From Hawksworthiomyces lignivorus (lineage: Eukaryota; Ascomycota; Sordariomycetes; Ophiostomatales; Ophiostomataceae): DNA of 64,000 nt. Of this stretch, positions 1 through 9,233 are shown one piece after another (positions within the stretch are counted from its first letter, which is position 1; the number at the start of each line of letters is the position of its first letter). The notes beneath the pieces were generated by a model. That model did not search any database and was not told where the DNA came from. It was given only the letters and a program-made list of their open reading frames with translations. The DNA lies in assembly GCA_002917075.1 (NCBI GenBank), contig NTMA01000029.1, positions 250,810 through 314,809 on the forward strand, written 5' to 3'. A program made the translations under genes and the position numbers.

Positions 1-609
1 CGAATTTTGCTTTTGCTAATGATTGGCATCCACTGATGCGCTGTCTCAAAATAGCACGATGTGATTTCATTCCTTTGTGATAAGTCTCCAAGATGCAGCA
101 TGACTGATGCCGGGACAATGTCCAGAGGTGGAATGGCGGCGCAAGGAAGACGGCCTAAATCGCCATCAATGAAGAGCTTTTGAAACTGAAGCGAGCGAGC
201 TTTGGAGTCCCGAGATCCATCCGATAGGCTACTTGCCCTGCTGAATTCGGATAGCACCGTTGATGGAGATGATTGTGGGCTGGCATAGGAGGATATAATG
301 GCCTCTAGTTCCTGGACTCGGGTTTTGAGATCAGCTTCCCTCTGCCGATTGGAGTAATCGCATGATCGCCGTAATCTAGAATTGTGTGTCAGGATTGTAT
401 CAATCATTGATGGCTGTGTCACGCCTTCCAATGTAAACGCGAGGTGGTACATGAAACTCGAGTAGTATGGAAACACGCTAAAGCAATATGAAGAGATACC
501 TGATGCACAGCGAGCAGCTAGGAAGATCTTTGTCACATCGCCGTTTATACTTTTGGCAAGCCGCACAAGCTCGAGATGCTTTATTAGGTGATGGGGTTCT
601 CTCTGCCAT
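1..609 (-). CDS. Zn2Cys6 transcription factor, N-terminal part (runs off window start)
   Basis: This is the N-terminal part of a fungal binuclear-zinc-cluster regulator, acting in the nucleus. The ATG is at 609. Exon 1 runs 609-500 and an intron (GTATCT...CTAG) spans 499-376. Exon 2 continues from 375 past the window edge. Joined in phase, the first 45 or so residues give a complete cluster, starting CAACQKYKRRC and followed by CSLC and a sixth Cys after the splice. The cluster straddles the intron, which supports the gene model. A short basic/heptad stretch follows (QREADLKTRVQELEAII), a likely dimerisation coiled coil, then a Ser-rich linker. The middle homology domain would lie outside the window. 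The gene is divergent from the dehydrogenase at 1013 and shares its promoter, so that enzyme is a plausible target. The target pathway cannot be read from the sequence. Confidence 0.85.
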
Positions 610-1012
610 TTTTGCTAGTTGATGAAATGAAAAGTGAATGGGAGGCGGCCGCTCAACATCTCTTTAAGTTATTTGGCTTCGGAGATACAAAGCAAAAAAG
701 TGGGAACGAAAGCGGCCGCTTTTACCTCTCAAAGGAGCGGCCGCTTTAAGCAAAGGAGCGGCCGCTCACTAAATAGCAATTGTGTGAGACTAAGACAGGA
801 ACCCGGGTGAGGCGTGGTCGTAAAGAAACCTTACTTGAGCCAAACAGCTGGCGATTATACAAACATCGCGGGTTAATATAAATCAGCTCTTCGCCTCTTC
901 GCCTCTTTTTCTCGATCTTAAATACAAATTCATTTCTGATATTTTAAGTGAAGATTAGTTAACATCCATTTACATTTTCCTTAAACCCCATCTTTTTCTC
1001 TTTTACAACAGA
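610..1012. promoter_or_regulatory. Divergent promoter with four GCGGCCGC palindromes
   Basis: This 403-base interval separates two divergent start codons. It contains four copies of the 8-base palindrome GCGGCCGC, at 645-652, 712-719, 737-744 and 758-765. The last two sit in a 16-base direct repeat (CAAAGGAGCGGCCGCT) with a 21-base period, about two helical turns. Each palindrome contains CGG and CCG half-sites with no spacer, the kind of site Zn2Cys6 dimers bind. Pyrimidine-rich leader sequence lies just upstream of the dehydrogenase ATG. That the adjacent Zn2Cys6 protein binds here is inference. Confidence 0.5.
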
Positions 1013-2191
1013 ATGAGCGCATTCTCCCAATCTTTCCCACCAGCTCCGACCTTTACGGAAAAGGAGCTGGAGGACTTGTCCACAAGGTAGAGCGTCAAGG
1101 AGACCACTCACACGTTATTGCCGCACGAAATTCCTGCAAAAGCTTCGCTAATGACAGATATACAGGGTGTTCATTGTTACTGGCTCTAACACAGGCGTCG
1201 GTAAGCAGCTGGCACAGATATTATACTCGAAAGACGCCGTCGTCTATGTCGCAGCTCGAAGTGAGAATAAGGCCAACGCAGCCATTGCGGCCATTCGCGA
1301 TGCTTGCCCTACATCCAAAGGCCGTCTAGTATACCTCTCGCTAGATCTTTCTGACCTTGAGTCCGTTGCACAAGCTGCAAAAGCTTTTATTGCTAAAGAA
1401 TCTCGCCTCGATGTTCTCTTTAACAACGCCGGCGTCATGCACCCGGAACCAGGCTCAACAACCAAACAAGGGTATGAAATGCAACTGGGGGTGAATAATC
1501 TTGGGCATGTACTGTTTACCGAGCTGCTGACTCCGCTGCTTGCTCAAACTGCCTCAGTTGAAGCTGCGGGCAGGGTCAGAGTAGTCTGGGTTAGCTCACT
1601 ATACTCCGAGTTGGGATCTCCTAAAGGAGGATTCGACCTGAATAATATTGATTATTCGAAAAGGGATGTGAGCAAGTACGTGAAATACAGCTCGAGCAAA
1701 GCAGGAGTCTACTATCAGGGGACAGAATATGCAAAGAGGCAGAAGGCCAAGGGCATTGTGAGCGTGGTGAGTGGCAAGTTTTATCACATTATGTCGGGAA
1801 GTGAGCCTAATGTGCCAAAGCCGCTGAATCCAGGAAATCTGAAATCTGATCTACAGCGGCACCACGGTTCCATTGCTAAGATATTTGGTGGCCTTTTATT
1901 ACATCCTGCTATCTACGGTGCATATACGGAATTATTTGCTGGTCTGTCGCCCGACATCACTCTGGACAAGTCAGGAACTTATGGTAAGCACACTAATATG
2001 AAGCCGTGAACTATAAAGTTGTGAAAGAGGCAGCTATGTTAACCAAAGTGATAGTTATACCATGGGGCCGGCTTTCTTCTATCCGATCCGATATCGAGCA
2101 AGGGTCTCGTTCAGCTAGCGAAGGTGGAACAGGCCTGGCGGAAAAGTGGTATGCGTGGTGTCTTGAGCAAGTGAAGCTGTTTATGAATTAG
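1013..2191 (+). CDS. Short-chain dehydrogenase/reductase (SDR)
   Basis: NAD(P)-dependent SDR of about 324 residues, probably cytosolic. The model has four exons: 1013-1086, 1166-1766, 1821-1983 and 2055-2191. All introns are GT-AG and phases agree. The Rossmann glycine motif TGSNTGVG lies near residues 30-37, NNAGV follows in the expected place, and the catalytic YSSSK (Tyr-x3-Lys) is present with an upstream Ser-Ser. The second intron (54 bases) is open in frame, so an unspliced reading hides it. The spliced version joins SV to PLNPGNLKSDL, which restores the expected post-active-site segment. The family resembles fungal WW-domain-oxidoreductase/retinol-dehydrogenase-like SDRs. The substrate is unknown. 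It lies divergent from a Zn2Cys6 regulator, which suggests local control. Confidence 0.88.
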
Positions 2192-2518
2192 AACGTGGTG
2201 TGTTCTGTATCTGATATTAGGTAGCGCTGTTGATTTCTTCCTTCTCATTGGACTACCTAATCTTTGTATAGGGCTGGATTGGTCGATCTATGGGCTTTTG
2301 GCACGACTACCGGACTTCATAATGGTAGCCCCCCCTTTTTTTTTACAATATTCTCATAATGTTCTCTGTCGTACGGGTGTAGCAGTTGAAGCTGCAGTAA
2401 ACGTTTCAACTAGTATATAAGAAGAAGCTACTGAATTTAGCACTTCACGGTTCAGGTCTCCGATCAGCCAATGTCTAATTAAAATTAGTGAACCTTAGGC
2501 TCACAAGCGTATAGATGT
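2192..2518. other. Intergenic, no gene seen
   Basis: This is downstream sequence of the dehydrogenase. It holds a C7T9-like homopolymer run at about 2331-2343 and a stop-rich AT-biased stretch. I see no coding signal. Confidence 0.5.
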
Positions 2519-3224
2519 TTATTTATTTGCCGTGGACGTACTTAAAGCCAAAATAGGCATAGTGGCTCTGACAGCATCTAGCCAACCGTGTTGCGTCAAC
2601 CATGAATGTTTGTGCCGCGCTTGAGGCGGTGCAGTCAGCCTTGTCAATCCTCCGTCACCGCTTCTACAATGATTAAATTCTTCTTCTTTCGGTCTGCTTA
2701 TCAAGAAGCAGACTCTTTCGATATATACATCCATATATAGACATAAGCGACATGCTCGAAATGAATCGCGCTTTTGATATTAGGGTAGTAGTGACGGAAT
2801 TACAGAGCGTGAAGGCAATAGGAATCTAGTTGAGGTTTGGAGAGGGGCCTGTCACCACGTCAGTCACGATAACTGCGTCACTATCAACTATCACGAACAC
2901 ATGCCTACTGATGTCTTCATCGATAACTGAGAGGACGTTTGCTGGCATAACCCAACCAAGGTAGGCGCCGACAGAGGAGAGCGAAGCAGCCTTTTGTATT
3001 ATAAGCAAATATTGGACACAAATATCGGTGCAGATTCATAATAGAAAAAGGTGTCTTACAGCCACCGATCCAATGAACCGCGGACTACGATAGTAGTTCT
3101 TGGGCAAGTTGTCCCCGAAAGCTTCGGGTTTGGGGGACGTGTCCCGAAGGCGTGACGATCCTTGCTGGTGATCAGAATCCCCATGGCCCACGTCCGCTTT
3201 ACTGTCGGTGACATTGTCAGCCAT
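2519..3224 (-). pseudogene. Broken TRI12-type MFS efflux transporter remnant
   Basis: The start (ATG at 3224) and first two or three exons of a TRI12-family (fungal trichothecene-efflux/siderophore-type) major facilitator are recognisable. There is a hydrophilic N-terminus ending in NYYRSPRFIGSVA, then after an intron SLSSVGAYLGWVMPANVLSVIDEDI. A second apparent intron leads to SPSPNLN. The next codon is TAG where the family has Trp, and readable similarity continues past it (IPIAFTLCNSV). Further downstream only short pieces resemble the family, and in other frames (for example around 2560-2640). No remaining transmembrane helices are present, against about 14 in a full protein of roughly 550-600 residues. 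I read this as a dead gene, truncated and carrying at least one nonsense change. The exact 3' limit is uncertain. Confidence 0.6.
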
Positions 3225-4876
3225 TATTGTTAGTGTAGTTGTGTTATCAAGTTTTAGATGAGTATGAATATAAAGAATTCAACAGATACAATTTCATGTA
3301 ATGATCAGCACCTCTACAGGCCTTTTATGTATTTAACTCTATCATGATGGCTGAAGAAGCCCAATATCTTAATTACGTTAACTTACGTTATTCATTCAGG
3401 CAGGGACGAGATTTTGTCCAATAACTTTACACGGGTACCATTATCCCGGCCTGTGAATAGAAGTGAAATAAAAGGATTAAGATTTGGGATGCAGAGACCA
3501 TTTTCAGTTGAGCTAACCAAAATTTTCTAGGTGCACAATGATTCATTGCTATTGAAGGCGGCTCTTCTAAGTTTTATGCAAATGAATGAAATAAATAATT
3601 CTCAATTCTCAAATGCTAATTGCCTTAAGTAGCTATTCAGAACCAAAGTCAAGCTATAATATATTATGTATTTAACCATTGGCAGTACATTACGAAAACT
3701 TACTACTAACACATCAATATACAACTGTCGACACCACCCAACAATTTATCTAGGTCAAAACTGGATTTTGTTGACTGCTAGTATTTATCGAGAGCGATAT
3801 GAGAAGACTCGTCGACTCAAACCTAGCTACCAAGACCACAACAACGACCTAAGGAACAGATGGTCTGGAGGCTCTGATATCCTGCTGCACAGCAAGCCTC
3901 ACTGCTAGAAGGGACAGGAACTTGCCTTTCCATATAGGCTTCAAACTTTATATCATGCTGTGGCAGCCTTGTGATAGGATCGGCCTCCAACCAGAAGTCC
4001 GGTTCAGAGGTTCAACAAATCAGCCCCAATTAGCTTCGAAATAGATTCTTTCCATAGGCTTTGATCTCATGAAGAGTCTGCCCCCTATTTCTGTAATAAA
4101 ATGTTATATGCTTGTATTACCCACATTTTGCTGGAAAGTCTACTACATCTTACTCCTTCTCCATATTCCCTCCCTTCGAAGTAGAGTAGAAGGCACAACG
4201 GAGAAGTGGTAAAATCCTCATGTACCTTCCGACCATTGCAACCTGAAGGCTGCTTTACCCACTAGAATCCAGTACGCTTAGAATTCTAAAAGAAGGAAAT
4301 TTTAATCAATACAATTACCTTCCATATTTTGCTAGTATATTCTTAGTTTGGATTCTTTTTGATTCGGCATTCTGAGAGGAGCAGTATATAGGAAGACTAT
4401 GGAGCTTGTTGCACTATGGGCGCGAAAATTTGTATTATTTCGACGTGCTCTTTCAGAATAGCTAGCTAGAGAAAATGACGAAAAAAAATAGCTAGCTGTG
4501 ATGCGATTTGTTGTATTTTCCCAGGACTAAACCTGAGAGAATGCAAACGACAAAGAACCTCATCGACGCGGCATGGCGCGAATAATTGGCTGGCTTAGTA
4601 AAACTGAACCCGTAAAGTGGCGAGGCTTGAGAATAAACACAAAATTGTGGCTTAAAGGTGTCTCCTAGAGCGTGTTTGGGATAAATCTCCAATTGAACTC
4701 CGCATTTGACTAAGCATTAATCCACGGTCGCATCGAGTACCCGGGTTCCCGGATACCCGCAGGAGCGGATAACCACCCACAAGTAGACTGAATACTCAAT
4801 TTCTACCTTTACAGGTAAGAAACCTGATATCTGGGAGCGATTACCTATTGTCATCGTTACCTTTCAGCCTGGTCTC
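3225..4876. other. Intergenic; upstream region of a Zn2Cys6 gene
   Basis: No convincing gene is seen in this 1.65 kb, which is AT-rich with many stops in all frames. Close to the downstream gene, at 4741-4752, there is a palindrome CCGGGTTCCCGG followed by ATACCC, a candidate zinc-cluster site. A related palindrome lies in the 8257-8785 promoter. Confidence 0.4.
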
Positions 4877-6907
4877 ATGAGCTCTGCTACTACATCAACG
4901 ACGCCGCCAAATGGTAGAGGCAATACTCGCTCGTCCCTAGCTTGCTTGCTCTGCCGCGCGCGTCATTTGAAATGCGACGGGGTCCGCCCACATTGCAACC
5001 GGTGCATCGAAGCTGCCAAGCAATGCCAGTACACCAGGTCACGAAGAGGTGGCCTCGACCGCGCAGCTCTAGCTGAGAGGCGCAAAAGACTGGAGGCTGC
5101 AAGTCGGAATCAGGAGGAGTCAGCTGACAGCTCGAGTCCACTGCAACCTCCACGAACTCATCAGTATCGCCAGCCTACACCACCTCGGCTATCCAGTGAC
5201 GCTGGAACCAATTTGGCCAATCGATATGTTCTTGGTGAACTTTCAAGCTCAAGGTCACCAGTGCCGCCTCGAGTAGATGTTGATGGTGATATTGCCACAG
5301 ATCCTTTAATCATCTCGTACTACAAGGACTTCCATAAATTCCACCCGCTTGTATTGCCGCAACGGCACTTGGCAAGAATATACCAAGACGTGTCTATACA
5401 GTTGAATTTGACACCTCTCATCGCCATACTGCGTTTCATTGGCCACATCTACAGCTCCCACGACTGGTCCAATACCCTTCGAGATTATGTAGAGACTTGC
5501 TTCGCGGAAGCTTCGCCAAGAGATCCAATAATGGTTCAGTGCCGAATATTGTATTCAATAGCCTTGTTCTGGAACAGCTACAAAGATGAAGCCAAAAAAG
5601 AAAAGGATGCTGCAATCCGACTTGGACTTGATCTACAAATGTTTCGACAAGACTTTGCAGCAAAACACGGCGCGCAAGACGCTATTTTAACTGAGTGCTG
5701 GAGACGAACTTGGTGGATGCTGTATATGGTGGATGCTTTCTATGCGGGAACTCTGGGGACCATGAATTTCGCAACTGTGGATATTGATGCCACTGTTGAC
5801 TTGCCATGCGAGGAATTAGACTACGAACAAGGAGTGAGTAGGCCACTTCTAGCACTACATTATAACTGTCCCTGATTTGAATTCTAATGTCGCATTGCTG
5901 ACCGACGCAACCAAACTGCACCTATCCACAGCATATTCCTGAGCCCCTCACGCTGCAAGATTTCGACTACCGCGACTTAGCTCACGAACCAACATCATTT
6001 TCATCCTTTGCCTACCTCATCGGGGCAGTACGATGTGCCGCACTGGCAATATCAACAGCACCAAAGGTTGTGGCAAGCGAAGATTCCTCACAAGTTCTCC
6101 AAGTTGCCGACTCTGTCATCAATGGGTGGCTTCTTTTGCTCCCAAAGGAGCGGAAACAAGTCATGAGCAAGACTGGGGAAATCGATGAACTCATGTTTCA
6201 AGCACACTTGTTAATTCACGTGTAAGTATTTTAGTGACTGGCGCTACGTATGACCATGATATGCCATGGAAGCTTACTCCTCTTCCAGTGCGACCATTGG
6301 CCTCCACAGACCATTATCAGATCTCAAGTTCAACCCAGTGGAGTGGGTCTCAAGTTGTGCCCGCAACCCGCCCCGCGACACTCCCACGCCAGAACTTGTC
6401 AACGTACACACCGTGCGAGTGCTGAAATCTATAGAGGCGCAGATTCGCCTCTTGGCGCTGCCAACCGAGCGGTTCCACCATAGTCCTTTCACCACTTGCA
6501 TGGTCAGCGAAGGAACTTTGGCGCTACTATCAGCATGTAATTTTCTGTTCAAAGGAAAGGAACTTGCCACAGCCAGAGATCAGATTCGCATGACAATTGG
6601 TTGCCTCAAAGAGTTGGGTGAGCTGTGGCCCAGAACAGCAAAGAACGTGCAGGAGATACAGACCATAGCTCGACATGTCCTTGGGCTTGAGTCTAAGGTG
6701 GCTCGGCCTGAGAGCGTACTAGGATCCAGTGAAGTTCCAAGTCTTTCAAGCGATGAGGGCCAAAGGATTTCAGAGTCTGATGTAGATGTGTCGGCCAGTG
6801 ACATAGATGTACTCGCTTCTCTGGGTTCTATGGAGGACGTCTGTGGATGGTATAACTTTAGCGAACTGAGTCAAGACCTTTCATGGTGGACCAACAACCC
6901 GACGTGA
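4877..6907 (+). CDS. Zn2Cys6 transcription factor with fungal middle homology domain
   Basis: Complete nuclear regulator of about 621 residues in three exons: 4877-5833, 5932-6221 and 6289-6907. Phases agree across both introns. The zinc cluster is at residues 23-50, Cys23-x2-Cys26-x6-Cys33-x6-Cys40-x2-Cys43-x6-Cys50. A basic segment with a weak coiled coil follows. The fungal_trans region occupies roughly residues 140-480, including the typical CWRRTWWMLYMVDAF signature. The third exon acceptor at 6287-6288 was chosen because it alone keeps frame and restores IGLHRPLSDL, a conserved family string. The C-terminus is Ser/Asp-rich and probably activating. It is convergent with the reductase at 7306. 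Palindromic CCGG-type sites occur both in its own promoter and in the reductase/cupin promoter, which hints at autoregulation and a small local regulon (inference). Confidence 0.9.
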
Positions 6908-7305
6908 AGTAAAATACGTTGGTACGATTTATTCAAGAGCAAAGTTTCATCGTTGGAAATCGTCCTTATGTAGTTCGTCATTATGATACAGGCAGTCTAG
7001 AGGTTCCCACCGCATTCTATAATTTGTAACTTTGAAGCTTTCAATGGTTATAGACTGTCCTTGATACCCAAAAGTTCGAGACAATTTATATTATATTGAA
7101 AATAAGTATTTAGCTTAACAAATACAACACCGCTGAGTCTAGCCACATGCGTTTACTTGATTACATGCAAACAGTTTCTGCTTCAGCATGGCTTTCTTTC
7201 GTGATCTTTGGCGGATCTAAGATGTGGAATCGTTGCTTCACTAATTAAGGAATACATACTCCCTGCTTTTAGGTCCGGTCGGAGCATCAAATGTTTTCCT
7301 CGTCT
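6908..7305. other. Convergent intergenic, no gene seen
   Basis: This is the space between two converging 3' ends. The sequence is AT-rich and presumably holds both polyadenylation regions. No open frame or repeat of note is seen. Confidence 0.5.
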
Positions 7306-8256
7306 CTAGTCCCTAAAAGAAATTACTACTTTCTTGCTTCGTCGTCGCTGTCTAGCACGTTCCCAAGCTAGTTCGGCCTTCTCGAAGGGGAATGATTCCA
7401 CTTCTAGCGGCTTGAGAGATCCGTTGCCGATCATCTCCAAGGCTTGGCTCAGCTTGTGCGAGTCTGGACTTACAATGAAGTACATGTACCGCACATTAGG
7501 GTGGCTGGCGGACTCTGTAGCTTTGCCTCCCCCGAAAGCCCATTCCGGAGCAGGATCGCCAACTGTAACAATTGTCCCATTATTTTTGACAGTTTCCCAA
7601 GCCTTAGTCAAAACATCTCCTCCAACTGTATCAAAAACCATGTCCACATCTCTAATATTTCCTTCCCAGCCTGGAGTGTTATAGTCGTACACCTCATGTA
7701 CACCAAGCTGTTTAAGTGCACTATGGTTCGGAGATGAAGCTAGAGCAATCACTTCGGCACCAGCCAGCTTCATCGCAAGTTGCACAGCTATTGACCCGAC
7801 AGCACCAGATGCCCCTGTGATGAAGACCCTCATGTCAGTAGCAAGTTTTCCGTGATCCATAATTGCTTGCCAGGCCGTGAGGACTGGGATAGGCAGTGCG
7901 GCGGCTTCTTCGTGCGTTACGAAGATTGGCTTTGGAGCGATTTCGTTAGCGAAGCATATAGTGTATTCGGCCTGGCCTTGACCACGACCTGCTGTAATGA
8001 AAGCAACAACATCTTGGCCAACGGTGAGAGGACCATTATAGTCGGGACCTAGAGCGTCAATGACTCCGCATATGTCATGTCCTGGAATTCGAGTTGCGGA
8101 TTTATAGACCTCAGGCCAGAGAACCTCGTCACCGGTGACTCCAGCAGCAAGGACTCGAACGAGAATTTCGGCACCTTTGGGAATAGGTTTTGACATGTGC
8201 GTATTTATTGCAATTTTAGGTGACGAAGCGTCTCCCAGTATTTGAACTGCCTTCAT
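7306..8256 (-). CDS. Zinc-independent medium-chain reductase (quinone oxidoreductase-like)
   Basis: Single-exon gene of 316 residues, the usual length for the family. The N-terminal GroES-like catalytic fold includes the PGHD segment near residue 60. The Rossmann half carries the NADPH motif GASGAVGS at about 148-155, followed by the VDMVFDTVGGD stretch typical of quinone oxidoreductase-like MDR enzymes. The structural-zinc cysteine cluster of alcohol dehydrogenases is absent, so a zinc-free NADPH-dependent quinone or enone reductase is most likely. It is divergent from the cupin gene at 8786 and convergent with the regulator at 4877. The substrate is unknown. Confidence 0.88.
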   Translation of the reverse strand: MKAVQILGDASSPKIAINTHMSKPIPKGAEILVRVLAAGVTGDEVLWPEVYKSATRIPGHDICGVIDALGPDYNGPLTVGQDVVAFITAGRGQGQAEYTICFANEIAPKPIFVTHEEAAALPIPVLTAWQAIMDHGKLATDMRVFITGASGAVGSIAVQLAMKLAGAEVIALASSPNHSALKQLGVHEVYDYNTPGWEGNIRDVDMVFDTVGGDVLTKAWETVKNNGTIVTVGDPAPEWAFGGGKATESASHPNVRYMYFIVSPDSHKLSQALEMIGNGSLKPLEVESFPFEKAELAWERARQRRRSKKVVISFRD

Positions 8257-8785
8257 TTTTTATGATGATTTGGGTGTGGCCGGTGATTGGTGTAGTGTCT
8301 ATATTATTTGGAAATAATCCGACGACGATGATCGACCTTCAATGTTAGGGAAAAAGGAGGCCAATTTAATGTATTGAGATGCCCTTCTATTCATTTGACT
8401 TTGCTTTGTGTGAAAATTTCTCACGCTGGTGAAGTTTTGGACATGGCAAATAACTCGGCGACTCGGGACGGTTGATGGGTTGCAGCGCAGATATACCCGG
8501 AACCCCGAGACACCGGACTCCGGGATACCAGATTGGCTAAAGCACCTGATTTGACTGCGTGGAATACGACATCATGTATTGGCCTGGGTTTCTTTCGGAA
8601 TTTTATTGAGACAATCATCAGCATTTACGGGTTCCATTTTACGAGAACGACGCTTGCTAGAGCTTCACCTCTTTCCAATTTTTATAAATGTACCCCATGT
8701 TTCCTCCTTGTTTGGATTCCGTCTCTGCACGCCATCCAAATACTGCAATCAATAACACGATAAAATTGCCTTACATACAAATACA
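8257..8785. promoter_or_regulatory. Divergent promoter, reductase and cupin genes
   Basis: This 529-base interval lies between two divergent start codons. At 8513-8523 there is an 11-base palindrome CCGGACTCCGG, followed by GATACC. A related CCCGGAACCCC lies about 20 bases before it. Similar CCGG palindromes followed by ATACC occur upstream of the regulator at 4877. Binding by that regulator is inference. Confidence 0.35.
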
Positions 8786-9233
8786 ATGGATTTACAGTCA
8801 GAGGATAAAAAGTGAGTCACATTTGAGTGATTGGACACGAGAGCGTGTTTGACTCTAAAGCTTCAGTAGAACTCGACCCCGAGAAAATATCAAGCTGCTG
8901 TATGACTACGAGCTAAAGAACGCACCTGGAAAGTCTATTGTTGGAGTTGAGGTTCAATTTCCCCCAGGTGGATTCACACCTCCTCACCGGCATGGCGGAG
9001 CGACCGTCGTAGCGACTGTGACCGAAGGCGAGTTGCTGAGCGGCATGAATGGGAATAAACCCGAAGTCTATGGAGTAGGGAAGAGTTTCATGGAGCTGCC
9101 TGGCTGCCATCATACAGTCGCAGAGAATAATAGTCAGGAGAAGCCCACAACGTTCATTGCCGTGTTTATTATAGATACCGCAGTTGTGAAGTTGGGATAC
9201 GACCGCCTCACCGTGATTGACGACGGATATTAG
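8786..9233 (+). CDS. Small cupin-domain protein
   Basis: Two-exon gene: 8786-8811, then 8867-9233, of about 130 residues. The 26-base first exon encodes MDLQSEDK, and the splice yields NRTRPRENIKLLYDYEL in frame. The protein is a single RmlC-like cupin barrel. Metal-ligand residues are visible in PPHRHGG (first cupin motif) and PGCHHTV (second motif). Proteins of this type are common in fungi and their reaction is usually unassigned. Some act as isomerases or dioxygenase-like enzymes. Sharing a promoter with a quinone reductase-like enzyme suggests a joint redox or detoxification role, which is inference. There is no signal peptide, so it is probably cytosolic. Confidence 0.85.
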
